A stretch of DNA of 64,000 nt from Magicicada septendecula (taxonomy: Eukaryota > Arthropoda > Insecta > Hemiptera > Cicadidae). Shown here in pieces: positions 1 through 11,460 of the stretch; position 1 is the stretch's first letter, and each line of letters starts with the position of its first letter. The notes beneath the pieces are model-generated. The model was given only the letters and a program-made list of their open reading frames with translations, was not told the DNA's origin and made no database searches. The position numbers and the translations under genes are program-made. Location of the stretch: positions 691,067,877 to 691,131,876 of the forward strand of contig CM068368.1 of NCBI GenBank assembly GCA_034769895.1, in the 5' to 3' direction.

Positions 1-757
1 TTCAAATACATTTACTTTATTCTTCTGACATTACTCACACTTATAATAAACAAATAAATGATATAATGTAATAAACAATACAATAACAAACAAATTTATT
101 ATAATAAATTTATAATAAACAACCTATTTCTACCGTAAATTCAAAAATAGCTACACTTGATTACAAAGATAACATAAGAAATACATCATGAATCAGCTGA
201 CCTCTCTTCCACTGATAGTGAACCTCAAAATTTAACATAAACTTCTTTATTGCAACGATTTTTTTTTTCAAGAAAATCTAATTTCCAAAAAGAATTATCT
301 TGTTATTAAAATTTATTATTCCATTCTTTACTCATAAAAAAACTACAAATCAATTATGAGGCATATATGACATATCTAACCCCAATCATCGCTGATCTCT
401 CTGGGTCAGGTGAATGACCTTACCCTATATACACCATACAAAACTATAACAGGAAAAAATACACAACATATGTTCATAACTCTTACACTCTAACATAATA
501 AAAATAATGGGACAATAAAACATAATTCTTCTACACTTGAATTAGTCTTTATACAGAGTATAAAGATATAGACATAATATAAAGACAATAGTATCTACCT
601 AAAATATATTTTACAATACAAACATAATTAGCTTCACTATAAATTTATTTACAAATTTTTATCATTATCTTTCTGTTTACCACACTTCATTTTCTAAGTT
701 AGCAAGGTCATCACCATAAATTAAAATATTTAAAATGTTCATTTATTGAGTTTATAT
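1..757. other. AT-rich, no gene seen (3' part of element A)
   Basis: No open frame of note lies on either strand. On the minus strand this follows the 333-residue ORF and is presumably untranslated or decayed interior of element A. No LTR boundary or polypurine tract could be placed. Confidence 0.4.
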
Positions 758-1759
758 TCAGCCTCCATCATCATGTATGAGTCTTACTTTTATATAATAA
801 TTATCGTTCTTACTCACACTCAATTCATTATTATTATTTATATAATAGTTCTCTAATATTTCAAATTGTTCCGTAAAACCCACATAATAATTTACTGGAT
901 TATCCCACATTATTATCAAATCATAAAACCTGTCTACATCATTGATTTTGGTCTTGTCACCGTCTGTATTATTACCTATCACCCTTGAGTATTTTAATCT
1001 CTCAATTTCAAAATCATTTACTACTAATACTCCGCGTCTAAGCACAGGTAAGCATTCAATATAATTATCAATGTTATTATTATTTATTTCTGCACTATCT
1101 TCATAACAAGGTAAGTCAACAATATTACTAACTCTCTCTCTCTTTATTTTCTCTAGTAGCTCTTCATAACTTCTAATAACATCAAATAATATTATCTCTC
1201 TTTCTCTAAATGTGAACAATTCTACCACTCTCTCACAAAACCACTCATCCTGACACCATCTCACTTTGTTTCTATCACTCCACACAAAAGGAAACATAAC
1301 ATTATCATAACCCATCCTGATTCTTTCAGGGAACTCATGATACATAAAAGGGGACCTACTTCGAGACACCTTGTCTCTCACATAATTACTGGAGAAAACT
1401 CTGTCCTCATAACTCATTATTGGAGTTTTTTCTCCATTTAAATCACGGGAAAAATTTGCCCTTTGTAAACCCAACCTCTCTTTAACCACTATCTTATTAC
1501 TGCTCTCTCTTTCCACTAAAACTGCATCTCCACTATTATCGTTCACTTTACTTTCTAACACATTTTTAATTATCTCGTTATCATTTGTTAACTCATTACT
1601 ATAATTATCGTGATTACTCACATTGTTATCAATCATTTCTTCATTAGTTACATTCCCACTACACTTACCGGTATTTCTTGTAACATTGTCATCATCTTTT
1701 ATTCGTTTTATAGCTATCTGGAAACGTTCATCAATACGTTTACATAATTCATTACTCAT
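758..1759 (-). CDS. 333-residue ORF of element A, unknown function
   Basis: This ORF is open in the same frame as the preceding gag remnant, from just after a TAG at 1892-1894, so it could be the continuation of gag after three stop codons. The first 30 residues carry CKRIDERFQIAIKR, like the coiled-coil repeats upstream. The rest is rich in Asn and charged residues, with a middle block containing WSDRNKVRWCQDEWF and a C-terminus ending IHDDGG. I see no zinc knuckle, protease DTG or reverse transcriptase motif. I do not recognise the domain. Because it lies where capsid would be expected, it may be a divergent gag or a protein specific to a non-autonomous element. Confidence 0.5.
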   Translation of the reverse strand: MSNELCKRIDERFQIAIKRIKDDDNVTRNTGKCSGNVTNEEMIDNNVSNHDNYSNELTNDNEIIKNVLESKVNDNSGDAVLVERESSNKIVVKERLGLQRANFSRDLNGEKTPIMSYEDRVFSSNYVRDKVSRSRSPFMYHEFPERIRMGYDNVMFPFVWSDRNKVRWCQDEWFCERVVELFTFREREIILFDVIRSYEELLEKIKRERVSNIVDLPCYEDSAEINNNNIDNYIECLPVLRRGVLVVNDFEIERLKYSRVIGNNTDGDKTKINDVDRFYDLIIMWDNPVNYYVGFTEQFEILENYYINNNNELSVSKNDNYYIKVRLIHDDGG

Positions 1760-1903
1760 AGAATCAAACTTTACACTTATGTTCTGCTCAAATTTAATAT
1801 TATGTTCTTTAAGTTCTTTAAAATTGATATCATTTTTAATATTCTGTTGTTCACATTTTATTTTCTGTTCTTTAATGTCATTACTTAAAATCTAAAATTT
1901 TTA

Positions 1904-2330
1904 TTAAAACGTTGCATCAAAACGTTTATTTATTTTATCGAATTTTTCATCACTACTATCAAAACGTTTATTTAATACATAGAAATCACTATTTTTTACC
2001 ATGTTTGCAGACATAGTTTGTATCAGGTTGAATATATCATTCATTGACAACTCTTTTTCTTTTTTTTTTTGTCACTACAGGAGTAGATTGTGCTTCTGCA
2101 TTATTGATTATAATTGACCCGGTTAGGTCAGTGTTAGTTACTGATTGAACGCTCAAATCAGCTGTTGGCGTTGACTGACTTAATTCGCCCACACTTGGTG
2201 ACGGGTCCATTGACCCAAGGCCACGCTCACTCATAACTGAATCTATCAAATTGTTCTCTTTTTCGTTGTCAGACATTTTATACTGTTCTATTAAATACTT
2301 ATTAAATTTTACTTGTACTCTAACATGCAC
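1904..2330 (-). pseudogene. gag N-terminal remnant of element A
   Basis: A first frame runs from 2276 (or 2330) to the stop at 2037-2039. A second frame starts at ATG 2042-2044 and runs to stops at 1904-1906 and 1901-1903. The two frames align with the start of the element B gag: both carry a QxTP motif and then KELSM[ND]DI, but in element A the latter lies in the second frame. The frame change coincides with a run of A residues near 2061-2071, so this looks like a single indel in a homopolymer. The second frame then shows heptad-like NKRFD and DKINKRFD repeats, as in the coiled coil of element B. Confidence 0.6.
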
Positions 2331-2583
2331 AATTTCTCAACACCTCGTAATTTCATTTTGCGTATGTTACGTAAATTTTACGTAAGTTATTTTCGGCTTC
2401 TGCCAACCTTATTCCATTCTCTGTGCTTTAAAATAGGCCAATTTGGAATAAATACATTATTTATTCCAAATCCTGGTCATGCGGTACCATTCTCGTGTTT
2501 CCTGTCGCTTTAATTAATTACAAAATGATCTTAAACTCCCACTTACCTTCTATTTGTCACTCTCTGGCCAGATCGTCTAGTGG

Positions 2584-3531
2584 TGTAACCCTATTTCGTA
2601 TAGCGAATTTACCAGCACAGAAAATGAATTTAGGTACTTGAAATGATTATTCTAACACACATATATATCAAGTGAAATAATGTAATGGATTTATTCTTTT
2701 TAATACATTTCTTTATATTCTCTCTTTTCAAATTTCTACTCTTTATCTTTTCTTTGAACAAATACTGCTGCTAATGTTACATCGGAAATTTAATATAGCT
2801 TTCCTACTCTAGTTAGCTTAAATATTTCTTTCTTATATCTATAGATAAGACAGCCCAGTATCTGCACATTCTCTCATTCACACCCATACTGGTTTAATTT
2901 AGCGCTTTTTTTAAATTTAAATTCTCATAATTAAATTGTGTAATATACGGTTACGTGGTATCGGCATCCCTGCAAGTCACTTGTTGATCTCGAGAAATTT
3001 TGTTCACTTTTGTCCGAATGTTTCCAACTGTTAATTTTGAGTACTTTAATTCGTTTTAGTCACTGTTAACTGAACTCATACTCTTGGTATAACTCCGTGT
3101 TTTGTTATTCGTTCACATTATAAAATTTTGAAGATATTAAACTAAAGTTTAGGCTCATGCCTATGTGTTCACCCGGCCGGGGAAAGGTTTCTTAGTCGAC
3201 TCTCTTTTAACTATTTTCCCATTTTTAATAATAGATAAAACTTTGCCCGGCCGGCGACGCACACCACTAATCGCGTCCACTGCCTTCAGATGTTAATAGT
3301 CGACTCCCCTTGTTTTCCGCGCGCCGGGCCGTAAAGAATGTACCAGTTCATGCCGTTAGCGTGTGAAACTTGGCCGACTGTGTGCGCGGTTGAAAGCGCG
3401 GGCGCGCTTTCCACATACCAATGCCAATACACACCCGTCTCGACGCTACAGTCTCTTCACCGTAATTTCTTAGTTGCAAACATTATTGAAATGATTTAAT
3501 TTCCAAAGCCCTATAGGTCTGTACCGTTACA
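2584..3531 (-). repeat. LTR of retrotransposon A (948 bp)
   Basis: The segment starts TGTAACC and ends CCGTTACA on the plus strand, matching the terminal style of the element B LTR (TGTAACTG...CCGTTACA). The right end abuts PLE sequence (AAACAGAG...), which confirms that boundary. No partner LTR is visible because the other end lies outside the window. It has a GC-rich section around 3170-3400. Confidence 0.7.
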
Positions 3532-3660
3532 AAACAGAGATACATTGAACACACAAAGGCACTCCACTCCACTACAGAATCATCCTTTGCAAACCACCTC
3601 ATTGAAGCAAACCACACATACAAAAACATCGACAATAACATGAACATTCTACACGTTCAC
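3532..3660 (+). mobile_element. Penelope-like element fragment (GIY-YIG endonuclease region)
   Basis: These 129 bases are nearly identical to 31054-31182 and 45798-45924, which encode the part of the PLE endonuclease after the FYIGQTG motif (QRYIEHTKALHS and onward). Element A cuts it on the left and the LTR of element C on the right, so two LTR elements inserted into one PLE about 130 bp apart. Confidence 0.85.
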
Positions 3661-4697
3661 TGTTACAACACAAATAATCCACCCCAATACCAGGGAAAAA
3701 ACGATGAATACACTATACAAAATATTTGTTTTGATTGTTCATCTCTTCTTTCACAGCACTATCACTTTACTAAAAATGAACTTTATCTTGTGAAAAACTT
3801 ACTTTTTCACAAGATAAAGTTCATTTTTAGTAAACTATACAAAATTTTTAACTAATGAATATAAAATGACAATGACGCGACAAACGACGACATGACTAAC
3901 CCAAGTGATTGACCAAGTAAAAGGAAACCAAAGGAGAAGGGGATAACCGAAACCAAATAAGAAAGTGATTGACTCAATACAACCAAATAAAATAAAATCA
4001 AAGAGAAAGTGGAAAACCAAGATATAAATGAAATAGAATAGAAAAGGGAGAAATAATACACTCAAATATGATAATGGAAACGAAACCAATAACTAACAAA
4101 TGTAAAAGATAATTATTATTATCGATTAAATGATAAATGTAAATGATATTTAATAAAACCCAGTAAAGTAATGAGAAAAAACGAAAAGTACACTAACCAA
4201 AGAATTAGAGTTTAAATGTAATAAAGAACTCTATAAAAACATGAACTTAATAATCATGTAAATAACATTTGTAAAGGGAAAGATAGTGAAATAGTGAGAA
4301 AGTAAACATAACTAAGTGACAAAGAGAAAGTAATGCTAGGGATTACCTACTAATAACACTTAAAATAAAATTTAAGAAATGCAAAAGTGATAGTGTAAAA
4401 CCCCAAAATAATGAGAAACCCTATTGATAGGTAGAAACACTTAATAAATCAGTGATAAACGCTAAATGGTTTAATGGTGAACATTATTAGTAAATAAGAA
4501 TTTGGTTAATAATAATATTAGGTATAAACACTTAATAATCTGTGATGAACACTGAAGATTAATGGTGAACATTATTATTTAAAAAGAATCTTGTTATTAA
4601 TAACATTAAGTTTAATTGTAAGAGAGGGATACAATAGTATTCAAAAGGGGGAATCCCATGGAGGGTAAACAGTTAGTGTTACCATGGATAGAGAGTA
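3661..4697 (+). repeat. Long LTR of retrotransposon C, first part
   Basis: It begins TGTTACAACACAAATA exactly where the PLE fragment stops. The inverted copy at 52696-56036 begins with the same sequence (read on the minus strand from 56036), which fixes this end. The LTR is interrupted at 4697 by element B and resumes at 15304. Nothing coding is seen. A perfect hairpin absent from the other copy lies at 3766-3834. Confidence 0.8.
3766..3834. repeat. Perfect 32-bp inverted repeat with 5-base loop
   Basis: The arms at 3766-3797 and 3803-3834 are exact reverse complements around the loop CTTAC. It lies inside the element C LTR, but the second LTR copy lacks it. It is either a local palindromic duplication or a tiny foldback insertion. 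Confidence 0.85.
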
Positions 4698-5799
4698 TGT
4701 AACTGTATTTATTTACTGCAAATCTATAATATCTTACTCTTACCTTTCGGATTGGGGTCCAAAGTCTTTCAGACGAAAACAGCTGCAGACAGGGTTACTT
4801 AGGTTGGCATTACGAAATATAATAACACAGTTTATTCTGGCTAAAATAACTAATTTGGATTTTATTTAATGAAATTATACAAAGTTTTACAGCTATGCAA
4901 TAACGTATCAAATGCTATCCTGGTTGATTACTACATTGATCAAAAGTTTCTTTAGTTTCCTGTTATATGGAAATCACATATAAAGTATCGATATATCTAA
5001 ATGAGAAAAACAATTCTTACAATTACTATATTTTTATGACTACAACAAGGTTTTAAAATGTTTAGTACCCAGTACTTTGTCTCACGCACTCATTCATACT
5101 TTTTACATTTTTAGCTTTTAACCCCGTTCTTAGAGCTCTGTGTTTATTTTTATTTCATGGATTTATAAAATTGATTTTGTAGTGTTGTGAAGGGTACTTA
5201 ACCAATCCACGGCGTTTTTAACAGTTTCATCACCGTCACGGGTTACTCACGGTATCACTCATCACTCCGAACTGTCATTTATGAATATTTTTGCTGTCAC
5301 AGTACACTCCGACTTCTTTAGTTTAACATATTTGAGTTTAGTTTTAAATTACACTTTTGATAACATTTTGTCGGCCGACTTTATGTTGCTCGAGCACTTA
5401 GTAGATGACCGCGCGGTCAGAGTTACAGTTGAACTGGCGTTAGTTCGCTAAATTGCACACAGTGTTTTTTGGTCACGTGATCGTGCATATGTGCTCCCAT
5501 TGGTGCTATTGAAAGAGCGCCTTAGCGTAGGCGGAAAGTTTAGCAATGTTTTTGCCGCCTGATGCAATCTAGAGTTACATTACTTTCTTCCGTGATTCAT
5601 GGCTGATGCGAAGTTAGGCATTATTTCACAATCGGTCTACGTTGCTTGAGTGTGGAGACAAAACATAGGCGTTTGGTTTTGTAATAAACACAGCCAATTT
5701 GGTTGACTAACTCGGGGTTCTACAAGGGTGAACAATGACTGCATAGAAAATATGATTTTCTAAAATGTTATCTTGACCCTACAATTTCGTACCATTACA
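4698..5799 (-). repeat. 3' LTR of element B
   Basis: A 1102-bp direct repeat of 14198-15299, beginning TGTAACTG and ending ATTACA (GTTACA in the other copy). It abuts the AGTA target duplication on its left side. Confidence 0.95.
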
Positions 5800-5800
5800 A

Positions 5801-5811
5801 TACCCCCCAAT
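5801..5811 (-). other. Polypurine tract of element B
   Basis: The minus strand reads TTGGGGGGTAT directly before the 3' LTR, the expected position of the plus-strand primer. Confidence 0.7.
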
Positions 5812-8698
5812 AAGAGGTTGAAAGCCGAAGTGTTCAAACTCTTATTGCCTAAACCCTAAGAGGATCAGTGAGGATATGGCGCCGCAACCCCCCTGAATAC
5901 TCTACTAAAATCATGGGTTCTTACCCGCCTAGTCTGGCGACTGCGGCAGCACCCATCCGATCTTACGGGACTTCTCTACTCGAGATCCCACCACCATAAG
6001 CTCGGACCGATACCCACCACAGTATCACCTGACTCTAGAACATTCAATTAAAATTTAATAAACGGCCTTCCATCACTCCATATCCCACGACTGATTTGTT
6101 TCCTCTTGGCCATACAGGCTCATTCTTTGCAAAGTACTGGTTCTGTTATTTGCAAAGTACTGGCTTTAGTTTAAAATAATAATATAATCTTACAGTCTAC
6201 TTGCAGTTCAATCATGTAAACAAAATAATATTCCCCGTATAATATTACCCATCCAAAATAACACCTTAATTATACAAAATGACATTAAATCCATTTATAC
6301 TTAGCTACTATAAGAATTTTTTTTTTTCTTTACTACCCCCCTTTTAATCCCTTAACCCCTGATATCCGTTACATTCTACTGTGTTCAGCACTAGACTTCT
6401 TGGCCCTCGCAGACCTCAATCTAGCCGTAATCACATCTCCCTCGTGACCTGTAACTGGGTCACCGCCCATCCACACTCACTATTACCCCCCCTAGACTGT
6501 AGCGTCTAGTTGCTTTCACAAGGACTGATGCGGAAGGGGTGGACATTTTTTTCTTTTATTCCACCCCCATCCTTGCTTCGGCGTTACAATAAAATTCGGT
6601 ATTATACATACTAGTTTCTATTTATACACCCCTAATGGACTACCACCCCTATCTGGGTGAAAATAGCCCTGTTCCAAAATTAGGTAGATTCCCCAAAAAA
6701 TAACCCCCCTACTAAATTTAACAAACCACCAGGTTAACAAAATAAAACAAACCACAAGCCGGTTATATCAAGTAAAATTTATGATTTGCCACAATTAACT
6801 ACTTTCACGGTCATGGTCCGGTGAGGTCATGACCGCACTTAGGTGGGGAATCTACAGTTAAACATAAAATGTAGATTGACATTAATAAAATTTATATGAA
6901 CAGTAATATACACATCTTAGGTTCCCACACATTATCTTAGCCTGAACATTTTTATTATATCCGTACAAAATTTCCTTCAGTTTTCAATTTTAAATGCATA
7001 TTTTAAACATTATTTACATCAATTAGCATTTACTTTATAATTCCAATTTGAATTCGAATGAAAATAAAGTTAAGTTCATTATCACAAGTTCATTATTAAA
7101 ATCATCTTTTCAATTAATTTAATTACCAAATTGATTTAATTTTATTTAATTTCTCAAACTCTAAGTTACAGGAATTCCCTCATTATTATTTTGTCTGTAA
7201 GGATTTAATTTCAATTCTTTTATGTCACAATAAGATTTACTCAAGATACTGATTCATCAAGCTACAACAATTATCAGCTTCCACACCTGGCTATACACAT
7301 TAGTCAAAACATACAGCACACCTGTTTACATTAACAATGGTCTGCAAGACTTGTTATAAACACTGTGTCTCAACACTCACATAGTCTAAACATTCTGGTT
7401 ACATCATATACTGACAGATATACTTCCTTCGAATTTTTGGTTTCTGTAAATCTTTTAATGTTAACATATTTATCAATTACTACCAACTCAGATCAAAGTT
7501 ACTTTTGCTTCATTAATAAAATTAGCCCTTTTAAATTATTTGTCTAACAAAAAAATGCTTTAATAATCTCCCCTCAAAACAGTTTAACTTTGATTACAGT
7601 TATATGCAGTTAATGTATAAAATATATAAAATTACAGTTTCAATTTGAATCAAAATGAAGTTAAACACATCACTAACATTTACAATATTAAGTTACTCCA
7701 GGGACAGCTCCAATTCAATTTAATCTCTTCATACATTCAAAACAATTTCAATTACTTTATTACATTTTTCAAAATGATTCTACATGGTTTAATGTTTAAT
7801 TTTTCCTTAGTATTTCAATAAATTTTACAAACATTACATCATTAGTATCAAGTCTCTCTTTAAATTCCTCAACAATCACATTCTATATACCATTTATCTC
7901 TACTCCTAACCTAACATAGCAGGTACCACAAAATAATAATTAAACCTTTTGGTTACATAGCTTTTACTGTAAAATGTTTTCACAAATTATTTTTTCTCCA
8001 GCTACCCGTGAATAGGTTATGCTTTATGTGTACAGAATTATAGTGTACAGGGATGCGATTGAAGACGAACAGAACCCCACTTCAATGGAAGTGAACAAAA
8101 ACCCCGCTGTCAACCATAAGTTCCTTGCTTATCTCCTTTCCCCCAAAATAATAAACACACCACAACCACTAATCTACCGCCCCATCTCTATACACCACAA
8201 TTCTATTAAACTATACAAACTTTTATTATTTAGTTTGTCTACTCAGCCACAAAACTTCTCCACTACCTACCTAATTAAGGGATGAGTTTACAATTCGTAA
8301 ATAACACCAGTTTATTAATTTTGAGGATTACCCTAATGTATTGTTTAGAATTAAAGCAATCAAATGGTTCGAAAAAGTGTGCCAATTTGTGTAACTATTA
8401 TTATGTTTTCTCTAAGGGGGGGGGTTAAGGAAATCGGGAAGATAAAAGGGTAAGGATCATTAAAAGGTCAAGAACTAGGACTAAAGGTAAGGACAAAGCT
8501 TCCTCCGGGAATAAGAGTAAATGGAGAAAACCAAGGCTCGCGTGGGCAGGGGCGCGTCCCTGAAATAGACGAACCCCACTGGGACAAGTGGGGAACATCT
8601 ATCCGCTACCACTTACTATTTTATATTAAATTCATAATTTTATAGTTTATTTAGTTTATATTCAATTACAAAATTTAATGTATTATTTTTATTTATTA
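5812..8698. other. Non-coding 3' region of element B; no env seen
   Basis: About 2.9 kb lies between the end of integrase and the polypurine tract. No long frame occurs on the coding (minus) strand, only short unrelated plus-strand frames. GC-richer patches at 5860-6060 and 6360-6590 stand out from the AT-rich background. This is the place where an envelope gene would lie in errantivirus-type elements, but I see no signal peptide, furin site or transmembrane segment. Confidence 0.5.
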
Positions 8699-9250
8699 TT
8701 ATTTCATTTTGACCAATACTTTTTTAAATTGGTGGGTACCCACTATTTCCCCAGTCATTTGATTTCGTAGAACATAGGCATTATCCATTTTGATTTCAAC
8801 TACTTCATACGGTCCTTCATACAACAAAAAGAATTTTTTAATCTCTTTATCTTGTGCACTTGATAAATCGTGTCTTCTTACTAATACCAGCTGACCTATC
8901 TCATACTTAATCCACTTACCTTTGGCATCATGAAGTCGTTTTCTTCTTTCTCCCTTCGTTAATAAGTTTTCATTTGCGAGTTGAAGTTTTACTTCCAGAT
9001 CTCGTGGGTTGCTCTCCGGTGGAAAATTGAACAGCTGTTCCAGGATCCTAGGTGGACGTTTTCCCTTGACTAGCTCGTATGGTGTGAACCCCGTTGATTC
9101 ATGAGTTGTACAGTTTAACCATTCTTCAATTTTTCCCACATAGGCTGGCCACTCACTATGTTTAGCATGGCAATATGCCCGGAAAATTCTCCCTAATTCT
9201 CGCATAACTCTTTCGGCTTGGTTCGACTGAGGATGATATACCCTATATCA
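8699..9250 (-). pseudogene. Integrase C-terminal part of element B
   Basis: The frame is continuous with the pol ORF but separated by an in-frame TGA at 9248-9250. It contains YHPQSNQAERV with the presumed third catalytic acidic residue (Glu codon 9212-9214). The typical integrase tail follows, with LNCTTHESTGFTPYELV, and later GQLVLVRRHDL and YEGPYEVVEI, which resemble the C-terminal binding domain. It ends at 8699. The first in-frame ATG is at 9205, but that is not a genuine start. Removing about 36 bases at the junction would reunite it with the upstream integrase core. Confidence 0.85.
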
Positions 9251-11422
9251 TATACCGATATATCGTGGATGATATATCGTGTGTTTAGGTATAATACCTT
9301 CCCAGCCCAAAGTTTGTCGCCATATTCCGCTAATAAATTGAGGTCCGTGGTCAGATAATATTATTTTCGGTTTTCCGGTTTTAATCATATAATCTTTCGT
9401 TATTTTCTCACTTAGTACTTTACTAGTGGCCCGCTTTACACTGTATAATCTTACAAATTTCGTGAATGTATCTAATACCACAAAAATATACATTACGCCT
9501 CCCCTTCCCTTTGGTAGAGGGCCAAACAAATCTACCGCAACTAAATCAAAAGGCTTTTCTACTTTAATACACCTCATCTCTCCCTCTAAACGGTAATTAA
9601 CTACTTTTGACTTTTGGCATAAATCGCACCCTCGGAGTAAAGTTCTAACCCTCCGTTCCATATTCTTAAATAAACATGATTCTTTTAATACATTTACACA
9701 TTTCCTAGCACCGAAATGCCCATACCGAAAATGACAGTCCCATATTATCTTATCTACCAACCCTTCCGGTATAACTAACCTCCAATCACGCTCTCCCCCC
9801 TCTACTTTCTTAAACAAACTCCCTTGATAGATTTGAAAATAACGGCTATACCTTAACTCATCTAAGTCAGACTCTAAGCTAATTATTATTTTGTTCAATT
9901 TAAGATCTGTTCTTTGCATACTATTAATATCTCTCAATTCTTCCCCAAATAATCTATCTTCCCTGCTAAGTCTGAAAATTTCTATTTCTTTTAAGTCCCT
10001 CCCTGTTCTCGTTCCCTGTGTATCTACCCTAGATATAGTGTCAGGTATTTTGTTTTCTACCCCTTTTATATACTCCCAACTAAAATTGTACTCTTGTAAA
10101 GCTAGCACCCACCTGGTTATCCTGCTGTGTGTCAACTTACAGGTGTTTAAAAAAGATAATGCCTTGTGGTCCGTCCGGATGATAGTGAAATTTCCCAGTA
10201 GATATGTTCGAAACTTCTTCACCGCAAAAACAATGCTTAATAGTTCCTTCTCCATTGTTGTGTAGTTTCTTTCAGCAGCTAATAAAGTACGACTGGCGAA
10301 AGCGATGGTGTGATGCTCCTTTTCGTCGTTCTCCTGGTACAGTTCTGCACCCAATGCGATGTTACTAGCATCGGTCTGTAAATAAAATGTGCGTTCAAAA
10401 TTAGGGTGATTCATCATGATCATGTTACTAAAGTGGTCCTTTATTTCGATAAACACCTCTCGTTCTCTTTCCCCCCATTTCCATTGTTTGTTCTTTTGTA
10501 ACACTGCGCTCAACTTGGAAGTTATATGGGCATAGTTTTTCTGAAATTTTCTATAAAAATTACATAGTCCTAAAAAACTTTGTAACTGCTTAATATTTCG
10601 AGGTTCTGGGAATTTTAAAATTGATTCTACTTTCTCTGGGTTAGCTTTTATCCCCTCTGGTGTAATTATGAACCCTAAAAAATGTATTTCTTTCTGTAGG
10701 AATTTTGACTTCTCCCAATTGACAGTCAACCCCCCTACACGCAGTTTGTCTAATACGTATTCTAAATGTTCCACATGTTCGGAAAATGTTCGTGATGCTA
10801 TCAATATATCGTCTACATAGATCGTTAAAAAATCTAAATTCTGTGGCTGTAGTATTTCATCTAAACATTTTATAAAGCTGGCTACACTGGTATTCAGCCC
10901 AAAAGGTAATCGTTTAAATTGGTAATTCTTTCCATTGAACAGGAATGCTGTGTATTTCCTACTTTCACATGCTAACGGGACTTGCCAGTACCCCGCGGTT
11001 AAATCTAAGGAGGTCATATATTTAACTCCACTGAATTTTTGAAAGATTTCATTTATTGCTTCGGGTGACTCCCGGTCCGGGATGATTATTTGATTAATCT
11101 TACGGGCGTCTAAACATAGTCTAACGTGGCCATCTTTCTTAATGACTACTACTAACGGGTTAGAATAAGGTGATACTGATCTTTCTATTATGTCACCTTC
11201 TAACATTTTATCTAATTCCGCCTGGACCGCCTTTCTTTTTGAATAAGGTACCGGATAGCTTCTTTGTACATAGGGTGCGTGCTCCCTTACTTTTAATTCA
11301 CACTCATAATCTCTTGCCCTCCCTGGTACATCGGCAAACACTTCTTGAAAACACTCTATTACCTGCCACAACGCTTTACGTTGAGAGCTCCCTACATCAC
11401 CCCTTTCGTTACAAAATTTCAC
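9248..11422 (-). CDS. pol: Pol polyprotein of element B: RT, RNase H, integrase N-terminus and core
   Basis: This 724-residue frame is a textbook Gypsy pol. The RT palm has SLDLTAGYWQVPL (about 138-150), LPFGL (about 172) and the catalytic box YVDD at 202-205. The RNase H domain has TDAS (Asp about 351), a MEKELL Glu (about 392) and RTDHKAL (Asp about 418). The integrase zinc-binding domain is His-His-Cys-Cys (about 564, 569, 599, 602). The core Asp residues are in AVDLFGP (about 631) and LSDHGPQF (about 691). The frame stops at TGA 9248 within a short in-frame insertion, just before the last catalytic Glu. It would normally be expressed as a polyprotein and cleaved by the protease encoded upstream in another frame. 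Confidence 0.95.
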   Translation of the reverse strand: MKFCNERGDVGSSQRKALWQVIECFQEVFADVPGRARDYECELKVREHAPYVQRSYPVPYSKRKAVQAELDKMLEGDIIERSVSPYSNPLVVVIKKDGHVRLCLDARKINQIIIPDRESPEAINEIFQKFSGVKYMTSLDLTAGYWQVPLACESRKYTAFLFNGKNYQFKRLPFGLNTSVASFIKCLDEILQPQNLDFLTIYVDDILIASRTFSEHVEHLEYVLDKLRVGGLTVNWEKSKFLQKEIHFLGFIITPEGIKANPEKVESILKFPEPRNIKQLQSFLGLCNFYRKFQKNYAHITSKLSAVLQKNKQWKWGEREREVFIEIKDHFSNMIMMNHPNFERTFYLQTDASNIALGAELYQENDEKEHHTIAFASRTLLAAERNYTTMEKELLSIVFAVKKFRTYLLGNFTIIRTDHKALSFLNTCKLTHSRITRWVLALQEYNFSWEYIKGVENKIPDTISRVDTQGTRTGRDLKEIEIFRLSREDRLFGEELRDINSMQRTDLKLNKIIISLESDLDELRYSRYFQIYQGSLFKKVEGGERDWRLVIPEGLVDKIIWDCHFRYGHFGARKCVNVLKESCLFKNMERRVRTLLRGCDLCQKSKVVNYRLEGEMRCIKVEKPFDLVAVDLFGPLPKGRGGVMYIFVVLDTFTKFVRLYSVKRATSKVLSEKITKDYMIKTGKPKIILSDHGPQFISGIWRQTLGWEGIIPKHTIYHPRYIGI

Positions 11423-11460
11423 CGCTCTATTCTCCCAAATTCGTTTATTTATGTTACCCC

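Larger units (their letters stand above)
1..3531 (-). mobile_element. LTR retrotransposon A (Gypsy-type, 5' portion, runs off the left edge)
   Basis: The element is read on the minus strand. It begins with an LTR at 2584-3531, followed by a leader and a gag-like start similar to that of element B. Its right boundary is fixed because the sequence from 3532 is a Penelope-like coding fragment whose uninterrupted form is seen near 31050-31180. Element A therefore inserted into that PLE. The 3' LTR and any pol gene would lie left of base 1 and cannot be seen. Assignment to Gypsy rests on the resemblance of the LTR ends (TGTAAC...GTTACA) and of the gag N-terminus to element B, so it is an inference. 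Confidence 0.7.

Noticed and set aside
2560..2583. tRNA-like D-arm sequence (GATCGTCTAGTGGT) next to the LTR of element A
   Set aside because: It sits where a primer binding site should be, but it resembles the 5' half of a tRNA, not the 3' end. No full tRNA can be folded from the flanks.
5812..8698. Possible envelope gene of element B
   Set aside because: No minus-strand frame of useful length and no transmembrane or cleavage motif.
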